Below the pieces are notes generated by a model. That model made no database searches. It was not told the DNA's origin and worked only from the letters and a program-made list of their open reading frames with translations. From Sympetrum striolatum (Eukaryota > Arthropoda > Insecta > Odonata > Libellulidae), in the NCBI GenBank assembly GCA_947579665.1, contig OX388351.1, positions 55,560,939-55,624,938 on the forward strand: a stretch of DNA of 64,000 bases. Reading direction: 5' to 3'. The position numbers were made by a program, and so were the translations under genes. The first letter of the stretch is position 1, and every line of letters begins with the position of its first letter. Of this stretch, positions 19,446 to 31,900 are shown piece by piece.

Positions 19446-22389
19446 GTGAACTTCAAAACTTAAGTTTTACTTAAGTAAGCATAACTGAGTAAAAATTATT
19501 TCTTACAACAAAGTGGACTTGAAAGGTGAGTACATTCTCCCATCATTGTTTTTAAATTTAAGGACAGGTTTCGGTAAGATATTACCTTTTTCGATTAAAC
19601 GCTACCTGAATCTGTATTTTATACTCTTCCTTACTTATTTCTTGCTGTAAAACTAGCTATCAATTTCCTTTCCTCCATGAAAATCGAGCAGATATTTGTC
19701 CTTATACTAAATCATTCATTAGAATTAAGTCGATTTTCTAAATTTCTTTATTTCTCCGCACGTTTCCTGAAAGTTTGTCGTTTTGTAGAGCCAGCGTTGT
19801 CGAGCCATTTACTTGGAATTTCATTGAAATTCTCTGATTTCAGTTTCTTTTATGCTTGTGATTCATTTAAATCAGAGAAAAAAATAAATTATTACCTTGT
19901 TAGTAAATTAAGACACATATGTAAGATGAATTTGGGAAGTCTTTGTAAACCATTGGCGATCTTTATACAATTTTTAATGATTTTTTCCACCCTTAAAATA
20001 TCGGCAGAATCCAAGCATGGTACAATTATGACGTGGTCCGCACCTATACAAACATAGCATTGCACATCCCCAGTACTCACTGCAGTAGATTATCTTCGAA
20101 TCCCACGTGAATTCCTGCATAAAATGGATATAAGCGATTCCGCCACACTTCTCATTAGCTTAAAGTGGATTCAACTGCTTGCTTAGTTTCTTCGACGTCA
20201 CCGAAAATCTCCAAGTTTCATGGTCTCCCATCAAAGTTTATAACCCCCTAGGATATCGTATATCTCCGAATTCTTAAATTAACATTCCTAATTTTTAGAT
20301 TCTAATGATTAAAATCGGCTCATGTAAAATCTTCGTCAATCATTGGTATCATTTTCAATAAAAAATTCAAGATGGCGTCTCTGCGTTTGTAGCCTTGTAT
20401 CATCTATTATCACAACTACCGTCAAATTCGTATATATGTGAATGCGATATCTCTAAGACTCATGACGAATATTTTAGGTACGGAAAGTTATTCAACGGTA
20501 TCTTAGAAGACATTTTTATGCTTTCCGCTATTAGAATTGTTATTGAAAAAGAGATAATCGCTTTTTTCATAAAAAGCGAAATTCTTTAAACTAATACGTA
20601 AAGTTTAAAAGCTCAAATACAATGAAAATTACATAAAAATGGGGAAATAATGGAATGAAATCACAAATTATGCAGAATAATTTGTAAATCTGTTACATTA
20701 ATTCGAACATCTCGTGGATTTTTCTAAGTTTTTATGGTATCCGTAACATATTTTTGCATGAAACTCCTTCATGATTAGTCTGATTTAAAAACCTTGTATG
20801 TTGTAGTGAAAGTAGATCGCCCGTTCATATAGTTGTGGAAGATAATCTCGAGGAAAGCAATTTGAGTGGATATTTCACCGCTAAATTGTTACTGCCCACA
20901 GGCCATCAAAGGTAGGCAGGAGTAAATTGGAAAACGGATCAATAATCAAAGAAGGACTTTCATCGCATCCAACATTGTAAACTATCACTGTCGTGAGTCT
21001 GCTATCGAATTATCCTGACATTAATCACTCCGCAAACACACCTTCGAATTACAGTATCCACCATATTCTGTTCAAATCTCTTAACATCATAGTTTGCCCT
21101 CAGAGTGGTTACGCCCCTCTCTGAATTAGATTTTTGCATGCTTTTGCTTTTGGTTCATTTTTTAAATGTGGGTATGAAAATAGTAGATTCGGTTTAGCGT
21201 TTCAGTATATAACCAGTATGTTTGGAAATTCTTCAGATCCTCTTCTTTTTATTTGTGGTTAATTTCTCACTCTGTACATCGAATTGATATACGATTACCC
21301 ACAATGTTGTCATAGATTGAACTCAATTAAAACCAGATTAAAATATTATTATTAATATTATATTTATTGCGTCACATAACATTCAACAAAAAAAGAAAAC
21401 ATCTGTCATGAATTGGTGACAAGTCATAATTAAGTGATAACACATAAACCAAAAAGAACATGAAAAGATTTTAAATAAATTTTACATAGTTTTCACCTAG
21501 ACAAGCTTACATTCCTTGGAAATGTCTCATTGTAATTCAAAAATATACACCTGAATTACATGAAAATTATTCAAAATAATAATTTTGCTACTAAAATAAA
21601 AATCTGATTAACAAATATATATAAGCCAAAAAGTATTTTTACAAATTTACGCATAACTTTATAGCATATTTGCATATCCACTTAAAAACTATTATCATTC
21701 AAAAATTCTTCTACTGAATAGTAGCACTTCTGGATGGTAGGTTTTGTAGGTTTTATTTAAACGTTTTTATGTTTTTTATTCTTTCCTTTGATGATTATGA
21801 ATCTTATTATACAATTTTATGCCCATGTAGTATGGATCTCATACAATTACAGTCTATGTTTTGGAAAACTGATATTAATAAGAGATTCAAAAATCATAGG
21901 ATTCCTGATATTTTCCCTTAATATATTTTGCTCATTTCCTTTGGTATTAAGCTTGTTATTACCAATGAAATGCACTTTTAATTATTTTCTATGCTTTTAT
22001 GCTTTTTTATCCACTCGTTTTGTTGTTTTTATGTATTATGATTTTTGTCGACGTAATGTTTTCCACTGCAGTTTTTGTATTTATCTATTATTTTGTAAAT
22101 ACAAGAATAACAGGTCAAATTTCTTAAAACATTGAAGTAACATCTCATATTTGTTGATTCAGTCTTTTTAAATTTGTGAAGCATATAAATTTCCACTCCT
22201 AGAACCGAATCCCTGGTGAATATACTGAAAACAACATTTAGCGTGCAAATATTTCACTCCCTTCCCAGGTAAAACTGCCGACTTCCCCTCAATTATACAA
22301 TGATTATGATGTGGAAATTCTCTACTTGCTAAAAGCTCTTTCGAGTGCAATCGTCGGTTACTATTCGGAAGCGATAAGGAAACTCTTAC
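19446..22389. other. No supported gene; AT-rich
   Basis: Long plus-strand frames at 19677-20057 and 21788-22135 are F/L/S/I-rich with no motif, as expected of T-rich DNA. A weak mariner-like reading on the minus strand near 20080-20250 was considered and not accepted. Nothing else is identifiable. Confidence 0.4.
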
Positions 22390-22512
22390 CGTAAACTCAC
22401 TCAATAAATTCTGCTTTTCCGCCTCATACTGATGCTGCTAACGATCCTTCGCTACGCCGTTTTGTCTCTGCTCGTGTTCTCCATGCATGGCTCCATTACG
22501 CATGGCAGTTGG
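22390..22512 (-). CDS. Candidate exon with an internal TAG
   Basis: On the minus strand an excellent acceptor (GTAATTATCTTACAG|CC) and a donor (TTTACG|GTAAGA) bound 123 nt. One frame runs 41 codons from edge to edge in phase 0, interrupted once by TAG at 22438-22440. The first part reads MRNGAMHGEHEQRQNG after three residues, and the part after the stop reads QHQYEAEKQNLLSEFT. It could be a terminal exon ending at the TAG, a decayed exon, or chance. The plus strand also has an open frame here, with a donor-like GCT|GTAAGA, so even the strand is uncertain. No family recognised. Confidence 0.28.
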
Positions 22513-24297
22513 CTGTAAGATAATTACAGTGAGTGCTCCATTGTAAAAGTAAGTGTCATGGCTAGGATTTTATCTTCTGCGTGGTTTACGATTCATTTAT
22601 CGGAAAGGCTACACCAGATTGAAAAAATATGCTTCTACCATGCAACAATAAAGTAATTCTAAGCTGATTTATTAAAAAAACCATCCTGGTATATGTTCTT
22701 CCCTGCTAGCCCCGCTTTATTTTTTCATTGGCACTTTCACAAAAAATTAATTCCGTGGGTAATATTTAGTATCGCAGTATTTAATCAATTATTACGAAGG
22801 AAACGTATACGAAAATAAATTTCAGAAAATATTAATTTTCAACGTTCTTAAATTGACGATTTATTTGATACGTATAAATACTCAAATTTAAATCTAAAAT
22901 AAAATGGCAATAATTGGAACAAAGATGCGTTAAAATACGATTCAGAATTTATTACAAAACGTACCGTCATACTAAATAGAAATCTCGCTCTCTTTCTTAC
23001 CAAGGTAAAGTACCCTTAGCACGAAAATAATAGCGACGGCCAATGAGATATTAAAAAATATCTAATCAAAAGATCAGGACTAAATAATCTGTAATGAATA
23101 AATATAAAATAAGTAATTGGTTTCTGTAAAGTACAACATCATCAGAATTGAAATTTGTTCTTGGAGCTACGAGTAAATAAAATTAATAGTAATGACACTT
23201 GTGTTAACGTTAAAAAGGAAGAATAAAGGCAATAAGAGTAGGTTTATTTAACATTCCTTTAGTTTAAATAGTGAATGATATAAAATCTATCACTGATATT
23301 CATAAATTCACCACTGGTATTAATATCTCCGTTCTCTGTACATAAATATAAGTAACCTTTGAGAGGCTTTTATGTTGATATTATATTTCAATCGTATGTT
23401 TAATTCCTCTGAAATAAAAAATCGTACGTTTGAGAAAATAAATACTACGCTATTATCCTACGCTTGGGTTTGTTAGGACTGGATTCATGAAGTATCCAAT
23501 TAAGATTTAATTCACTGACGGTTAAATATACCGTTGGTGTACAAGGCCTTTAAGCTAAGTATCACCCGCTCAGGGGCCGTACTTTAATGCAATTCCAAAT
23601 CCAATAAGAAGACGCCGAGGGAAGTCCCAACCCAAAGTGCTGCTATTGCTGAGATTTCCGTAATTACATCGCATTTCCTTAAGCGTATCCCAGATTTCCG
23701 GTAAACGTTCGACGCGTTCAGATATGGGGATCAAGGGACTCAGCATAGCAAATTGGATTCCTTCATAATTCGTTTCCTACGCTCCGGATTCGACTTTCTT
23801 CTGGAAGACTTTACCACAGGATGAGAAGATTATCGTTTTCACGGAGCAAATACAAAATTATTGCATTGTAAAACGACGCATTTCTCCTTGTAAGTTCTGA
23901 GTAATGCGTTTCAATTTAATTGAATTACTTGGTGACTGGAATTTTGGTAGTGTTGGGAGTGGCACAATCATTATAAGGGACAAGGGGATGATATCAGTAT
24001 GGCTCTAGAGGTAATTGCTTGTAAGCTTATGCAGCTACCATTAGTTCTTGCTACCATGTCAGTAAATGTAGTATCATTTTTCAACATTCATATGACTCAG
24101 GCTAGAAGAAAATCATTTGCTCTCATGGAATCGAACACTGGCCCGCTTTCTTCGAGTCGGAACTTGCTCTCCACTTGGCTAATTGGGAGCTCGGAGTATT
24201 TATATACCATATAAATGTTATATTATTTTCATCTATGTTACGATTTTAATAATGAAATCTCACGAATGTTAAATACCCAATAAAAACTACTAAAACA
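22513..24297. other. No supported gene; a GC-richer patch at 23560-23850
   Basis: Mostly AT-rich. The patch at 23560-23850 has more GC and CpG than its surroundings but stops in all frames, so it may be a non-coding conserved element. A 71-codon plus-strand frame at 23999-24214 has no motif. Confidence 0.35.
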
Positions 24298-24490
24298 ATA
24301 ATAAATAGGAAATAAAATAACTGTCTGCGTCCACAATTTTATTTTAAAAAACACGACCGTATATACTCTGTGATGCGACGTCTGCGTGTGACGTCTTCTG
24401 GTTACCTGATGATGGGTTGAACCCGAAACCGGTCGTGTTTTTTAAAATAAAATTGTGGACGCAGACAGTTATTTATTTCCTATTTATTAT
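24298..24490. mobile_element. Foldback element with 60-bp arms and a hammerhead-like loop
   Basis: The left arm 24298-24358 and the right arm 24431-24490 are perfect inverted repeats except for one extra A. The 72-nt centre contains CTGATGA (24406-24412), a GGGT/ACCC stem (24414-24417 with 24421-24424) and GAAAC (24425-24429), with GTA at 24359-24361. This is the conserved-core order of a hammerhead ribozyme, with the long arms as stem III. However, the base of stem I does not pair next to the core, and one T and one C are unpaired. Cleavage is therefore doubtful. A GACGTC stem (24377-24382 with 24390-24395) occupies the stem I position. Such cores are known in Penelope-like elements and some small foldback repeats. 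Near-perfect arms suggest a fairly recent origin. Confidence 0.75.
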
Positions 24491-27400
24491 GGAGAAGTTC
24501 CACCAAGTATCGCCAGAAAGCATCAACTAAACTACTAAAACTATAAATAAATAAATAATATGCTGGAATCTTTCAGTAATTAACATAAATTATATCTTTA
24601 AACGTTTAAGATCCGTCCTAATGCTAATGACCCGAGCGGTGGCCAGATCTGGGAATCCATAAAAAAATCAGCTCTTATTGTTGGATTTGTTTTCATGTAA
24701 AGGTAGGTGACGTAATTCCAGAGTTCCCTTTGATGAGGTGTATTTAAAGGAGCTTTCCTAAGTCACTGGTGATAGATAAGTGACACAGATTGTAACCTTT
24801 CTCCCACGTTATGCATGCCGTTGGGTTTGTCGGAATAAGACGTCACTTCTTAGTTCCCAAATTTCCCTAATGCAGCCGACGCAGAATTATCTCCTGGGCA
24901 CATCTCTCTCTCTCTTATTTCCCCAGGCCAACCTACTTTCGCCCCTTCACCTCCCAGCTAATTTCTAAGTTGCGTTTCCTAGGATACGTACACTTCCATT
25001 ACAGTCTAACCTTTACGTTACTCTCTCGGGTATTACTGCACGAGACAATTCTAATCTAGGAACTTTGTGAATTTAGTTAATTGGTTTTCAGCTACCTTCA
25101 CGGGGGTAAATTTTCATCTTGCTAAGGTGAGGTTACGATTTTAAAGTAATTGCTTATTAATTAAATGTGGAAATATAATTGAATTGAAATAAAAATATTT
25201 GGATTTCACATACTTGAACCTACATCTCTGTGTGCAGTGTTCTTCTTCGCTGTTATTTCATCGATATTTTGAAATTTCATTTTGACTTGATGTGTAATGT
25301 CCATTATGAAATAATTTTCTGGGTAGAATGAAATTTTGTATTCTACAATACTTCAAATTAAATATCAGTAAATTCAAATTTAATATCAGTAAATCAGTCA
25401 GTAGCAAGTATGATCAGTAAATTCAAATTACTTTAGCACAGTTCATCCATGTTTTAACTGTATTTACAAAAAAACACTGGACTAACCATGAATTACGTCC
25501 ACCCTTAAAACTAGTATATTAATCTACTCAATTACATTAACCTCACCAGCCTATTTGTTTTCAATATACTCATCTATGAAATCCAATAAATGTTATTCTT
25601 ACGGCGTGGTTTTTATGATGTATAAAGTCATTCTTTTAATATACTAATGATGAAATATTAATTACTAATTATGATATAAATAATGATTATATTCGCATCG
25701 AGATCATAAAACAGGTAGCACATTATCTTTTGGAACAAGAGACACATATGCTCTTGTTCGAATAAACTATAATAAAAGTAAACTCCATTAAATATTCTTC
25801 CACTATTGATGTACAAATATGGTGTTGAATGGCTCTCTATCTTGATCATTAAGGCCTTATAAAGTGCGTAAAGTAACAAACCTTTAAAGAAGTTTCTTTA
25901 AGTAACTCTAAACTTTTTATTTCGAGTTTTAATTTCAAGTTTACCAATGATTCCATTTACTAACTTCATTACACATAATTTCCGACATTTAATTAATTCT
26001 ACAGAGAGTTTGCCATTAATATGTCTTACAGAATTAACATAATGAGGCATAGATAGAGGAAATACTTGTTTTTCCTCAGAATACTTAGCACTATAGTGAC
26101 TCATTTGGTTAACATCTTTACTTCTATTTAAAATTTGAAAAGGAAGGGAATGAAGCAGTGAATTCTTGGAATGAAAATTATATACACGTATTGTAATTTT
26201 TACTCAAAGACACGATCAATGAAAATCAAGGGTTCAATTAAATGGTAGCACGAATGAAAGCTATCAAAAGCCTAGCAATGAAGCTACATGGACATACAAT
26301 AATTAGTAACTTTATGAAACATTGGATTTGTTATGTCCATTGTCATTTTTCAAAACAAAACTGAAGCAAAAAAGGCTATCCAGCAGAGCTCATTGTACCG
26401 TGTGCTTATGTGCACATCGAAAGAGAAAAAGAAATAGAAAGAAATAAATTAAAGGACAGTTTTTACTCTGCTCTATTTGCTCATGTTCAGGTGATAAATT
26501 TGACAACACAAAAATACAGTTTCAGTATTAACTTTCTGGTTGAAAAAGAGTCAAACTTAAGCCCGATCATAATAATGGATCTACAGGGAAAAATGATAGC
26601 ATATTTTTGCTTAGAAATATTCGAGTTAAGTGGTAAACTAAGGGAATGGGGGAAGTAGAGGTGTAGAGCGATCAAATAAAATTTATAATCCAGTAGGACG
26701 GAAAGGTACGCGGAGGAAAAATAAAGAAATTAAATAATTCGTCCTATATTTATCCTTGGTATCATCAACAAGAATATCTTAAAAAATTAAGTTTATCTAA
26801 CGTTCAAGAGTTTGACTGGATGATCAAATCAAATTACAGTTTGAGAAAAGTATGAATTCGCAGTATGTATTAGGTGAACTAACTTTTATTCGAACCACAG
26901 ATATTCTCTAAGGAAAATAAGTAAAATATATTTTCCTCTGAAATAAAGTATTGAGATATGGAATTAAGATTCTTGGAAATTCCAACACGAGAATAGAAGG
27001 ATTATTCTTTATTTTGAAGCCTCTCAGAATACAAAGCACGTTCTGGGGACACTCAACAAGCAGACTAGGGAGGAAAAATGAGAAGAAATCAGCGTAGGCA
27101 ACTAAATTTGCATTTGGATGGATATCGTGACTCATTCTATACATGATCTATATAGGCACATATTGCGTGGAAATATGTTGGGCGATTCTATGCTGAAGTA
27201 CTAATTTCTCGAATAAACAATCAGGAAATAAGATTTGTTGGCGTGGATTGAACTAGATTTAGTTTAACACATAGCGCAAACTGGACCGAGCTTCTTCTTT
27301 TTCATAAAACATCAAAACTCGAGCATAGTATGAATGTAATCTAACTCAAATTATTTTCTTAACCATCTTGCTTGCACTTTTTTAATATTTAAATAACTGT

Positions 27401-28314
27401 ATAATAAAGACACTTGCGTCTCATTATTCTACAAATTAGTTTAATTTATTTTCAAAATAATTTATGGCACACAGGAAGTTTAATTCCTGATAATGATCGT
27501 GACAGGCGCTAAAAAGCAATAATTTCATTCCGATTTTGATCTGTCAGCATGGATGAAAGAATCTCATGAATTTTAAATTATCTGACAGAGTAATAAATAA
27601 TTGAAATTTGAACCCTTTTCCTCTGTTGATTTTACGGTGCCTTTTTGATTGGCATTAATCTATAATAAAAAAATGACAACGTTTCCCTTCGTTACTAATT
27701 ACGATTATTCATAAAAATCCGTTACTTTCAACGCTCATGTAAGATTCAAATTGATCAAATGATATACCAATTTGAACTGAATTCCCAGGAAATCCATTCA
27801 ATCAAAAAAATAATACACTCCTCTCCCTATCAAGCGTGTTAAAACATGAAATCATTATAAATTTGAAAATCGATAAAATGAAGTAAAAAATTACGGAGCT
27901 CACAGTTTCCTCTTGATCGGATTAGCGTCATTCGAATCGCAAAAGCGTTGGAAGAAGAGTCCCTCCGAAAAGTATAGATAATCTCGCTGAATGACATAAA
28001 TGTGGGCTCGTAGTGACATACTCGCATTTGGAAAGCTTAAAATAACCTCAAAAGGAAGATGAAGCGGCAAAATGAGTTCAAATCTTGACAGTAATGGGCT
28101 TACCTTGCATGGAAATGATTCGTGAGAGTTTTTATATACTTCGTGTCACTGTAGCACATTCAGCTTACTTACGTCATCCTGTAAGCATCTAAAGGGATAA
28201 TTATATGAATCTAATAATTACCTATGAATATGCTAAACATAGAAAAAACTTCCTTGTTTATATCTATCTTTTGATCAATATTTGACTTAAAGATGTATTT
28301 TAACATTAAAAAAT
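24491..28314. other. No supported gene; AT-rich
   Basis: A strong acceptor-like site, (CT)n followed by TTATTTCCCCAG at about 24925, precedes a 44-codon plus-strand frame (PTYFRPFTSQLISK...). There is no donor I would trust, so it is not called an exon. Other frames are AT-rich by-products. Confidence 0.35.
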
Positions 28315-28998
28315 TTGATGTGGCCAGCACATGACTTTCTCCATATATAACATGTAAATATTTATCTACGACAGTAATTTCGAACTCTATATTCCATCTA
28401 AACTTGGAAGATGAGTGATTAATATATATATTATAATCTTTGACGTCACAAACATTATAAATAATGTTTTTCGGGACATGATCGATGAAAAACAATGAAA
28501 TTGGCCTTTCGCCCATAGAGCCCAGAGCGCCCACAAAGTACATAATCAGCAACTTCCGGTTTATCACTATTTCATGAATAACTCCTAAACAATCAGTGAT
28601 ACGAAAATATGTTTCAAACAAAAGTTATTGTAAATTTTATTTTCTAAAACATTTATAAATAATAGTATATACCTAAATGTCATATTTATGGAGATATTTT
28701 GAAAACCGGAAATGATCTTTGATGAATGAAGCTCGACTTCAGGTAGACCGATTTACTCCAAAAACTAATCAACTCTGACAGCACACACCACAGTACTATA
28801 TATGAAGTTTGGTGTTGATACGACCAATAGTTTTCACGTTAGAGCGCCCACTATCACACACACACACACACAGACATCATTCCGAAAATGGTTAAAAAGT
28901 GTTCTAGGGACCCCAAAACATGTATTTCCATTGAAATCTCGAAGTCGAATTTTTTCATGAAAACAATACTTTCTCTATACTTTGTATATGGAGAAAGT
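28315..28998 (+). repeat. Composite repeat family, copy A (one internal monomer)
   Basis: The copy starts TTGATGTGGCCAGCACATGAC and ends with the 31-bp palindrome starting ACTTTCTC at 28968. The internal marker AGAGCGCCCAC occurs at 28524 and 28841, one 317-bp monomer. A (CA)n tract follows at 28855-28872, then a 3' segment shared with the other copies. A 136-codon minus-strand frame inside is not preserved in the other copies and is not called a gene. Confidence 0.8.
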
Positions 28999-31900
28999 AA
29001 AAATATTTACGGAGGAATCCTAGTAACATCAAACCAGGGATTATAATAGTATATCTCAAGCAAATATTTCTTTACTTTTCTATGCTTTACAGACCCCTTT
29101 ATGAGAGATCCTAATTAGTTGTTAGCAATAAAGGCTCTGTTTCTGAACCAACGACTCAAATATATTCCTCCAGCTCCTTATTTCTCTTCGGGTGAAACCA
29201 GGAAATGCTTCTTTGGAAAATCTTCCTTTGGAGTTGAGTGAAGAATTAAAACTGAATGGATGAGTTAATCTGTGAGGAAAAACGGGACGGTGGAAGAAAG
29301 AGTTTAAGGTGAAATTGGAATGAAGGGAGAAACTAAAGAAAGTATGCGAGAGAAAGGTGATGTTGGCATGTATATGGATAAGAAGGGTGTTGAAGGAAAG
29401 GGCAGGAAGGTTTGAGAAACTGGTTCTATGAGACAGAAATGCATGTATGTACGTAATCAATTGAAGATGAAAAAGAAGATTTTAAATCTAGAGGAAGGCA
29501 AGGATCGGAGCTCTCGTTGACATCGTTAACAACAATATGATTCTTGATTGGTTGTAATAACTCAGAGAGACAAAATCTTTTTTAAAATCCTAAATCTTAA
29601 GTGCCTAGTCCTCATTAATGAAGTTCGCCTTAAATTTAAGAAAGTTCACCAGAATTAATATACTCAGTAAGCCTTATATAAGAATAATTTACCATCAAAG
29701 TACTTCTAAAAAGTTAAATGTTTTATTTATACCTCTTGGATGAGGAATTTGAAGAATTTTACGGAATTTGTGAAGAATCTTCTCTTACTCCTTTACTGTC
29801 CCTGTCAGTGTCACCTCCAAAGTAGACTTGAAGAAAGAGGAAGGTTTTCAGCAGAATGTAATTTCAGCTCCGAAATGGCATCTAAATAGATTAGCGACAT
29901 AATGTGAGAGAGGTAGCGTTATTAGGTTTCGCCGAGAGTGAATTTTACGCCATCATCTTAATGTTAATCCTAAAGTGCAGAAGAGGGAGTAGTTGGAATG
30001 GTTCAAATAGTCGAGGAGGAAAATACCAGGAGATAATCTTCAATACCTTTCAATGGAGGCTATTTCTTCCAAGATTTCCAAAAACCATCCAAAATAGTCT
30101 AATGAAATCCATTTATCTCATTAAATGCAGAATGATTGTCATTGGCATTTCCTGTTCATATCTCGTTTTTTTCTTAATTTATGGGATAACTAAGGCGTGT
30201 TTTGAAGAGTGTTTCTTTTTAAACTCAGAGTTATTGTACCCGCAAGGATCTTAGTACTGTTATTTAATAAATCTTGTGTTTATTTATGGTTAATAAATCT
30301 TTATTTTCAGCTACTTTCATTTTGGAAATGAGGTACTTTTTCTTGCTCCTAGTCGAGCACCAATGTCCGAGTAACCGTAATAATTAGGTTATGGTAAGTT
30401 AACGATAGGATTCTTTTTCTTCTCCTACCAAGGTTCACTTTTCTCGGTTAAACATCATTTTCTCAGGTCTTCGGTGATCCTGCAATAATATAATCACCTG
30501 ATAGCTCATGATGCTACCCACACTCTACGATAACTTTCCCTTTTGTGGAATTGCTTCCAGTCGAATCTTCTCACGGATGAGGAGATTTCCCATCTCCCCA
30601 TTGCAAAGTGGTATATGACCTTGGATTCGATTACTTCCCCCTTGTAATCCTTATTAGGAAACAACTTGTTCTCTTGAGGCTTATACTGAACGGAGCAGGA
30701 ATATAGTAAATGTTCTTCCAAGCCTCCTTTTCGTTGTGCACGCTGTGTTTCAAATCTTATTTCGAGGACTGGATTAGTAGATAAGTTCATTACAGAGCAT
30801 ACTTAGATAAAGTCACAATAAATTAAGTCCAGTTATCTACCTAAATTATGCACGTTAGATTATTTGTAATTGCTCACGCTAAACTTTAAAACACAAGCTT
30901 TTGCGCATGATTAATTTTCACATGCTCACAAATTAACATGCAATAACTTATTAGCCCTCCTGATGTACTGGTTATTAAGCAATTTGAATGATTATTGTTT
31001 GAGAAACAAGGGATTTCTAGGGGGACCTTCTAGATTTATATATAGTATATATATAGATCTGGAAGTTATACATGTATAGCACAAGGATATATGAAAAAAG
31101 CTCTCAAGCACATATCTTTCTAACCCTTTGAGATTCTAGTAAGGAGGGAGGTGTAATTTATATAAGCAGAGGCATTGCGGAAAAGGTTGAATTGAAGGCA
31201 CGGCGCTTTCCCCCATTCACTCGAGGGTCGGAAGTGTGCAAGAATGATATTGGAAGGCGCCTCTAGCGGCGGAAAAAAGAAAAGGATTTCCCTTTCTTCA
31301 TCTCCACAGGGCTTCTTCTTTTCAACGATTTCCTAGAGACCAGTTTTACTACTTTTTCTAAGGAGTTTGGAGCTAATTTAAAGTTTTTATATAAAGAATG
31401 CTTGCGATGCATTTGTACGTACTTAAGTGCATTACGGTAACCAACTTCTGATTAAATCATCTTATTTCTTTTCACGCTTCAAAATCAAAAGACATTCTCC
31501 CCAACCCTTTCTCTCCCCTCCCGCGTTTACCACAATTTCCTCAGGACGAAAAAAGGTCATCGGTCCACTGTTTTCTTAGGAGCTGAGAAGAGAAGATAGA
31601 GGAGAAGGTCGAGGTTTTGCCGGTGTACAAACACTCCCCCCTACCACCTTCAATTTCTACCAAAACGAGATTACTGCAGCCTTTATGGTCAATTCGTGCA
31701 CGCTTGGAAATTTTTAGAATATCTCTGGGCAAGAATTTGTTCTTAATGCCAACTATTGCCATCTCAAGTGAAGAAGAGTAGGAGAACGTCCTCGGATTAA
31801 CAAATTTTCCTGGTTAAAATAAAAGGAGGATTCTAAATGATAATAGAAGACAATGGAGAAAATACTGGTATGCAATCCGCTTATTGTTCACTAATGGGGG

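Noticed and set aside
20080..20250. Minus-strand reading resembling a mariner transposase C-terminus (GDVEETKQAVEST, then FYAGI)
   Set aside because: Only two short weak matches in a broken frame, with no inverted repeats or catalytic block nearby.
24895..25060. Strong acceptor followed by a 44-codon open frame on the plus strand
   Set aside because: No credible donor and a composition typical of T-rich DNA. Noted but not called.
28180..28200. Apparent 6-nt microexon (CTTACAG|GATGAC|GTAAGT) on the minus strand
   Set aside because: Short splice-like strings of this kind are expected by chance in AT-rich DNA, and no flanking exon supports it.
28211..28621. 136-codon minus-strand frame in repeat copy A
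   Set aside because: It is not kept open in copies B, C or D, so it is not under coding constraint.
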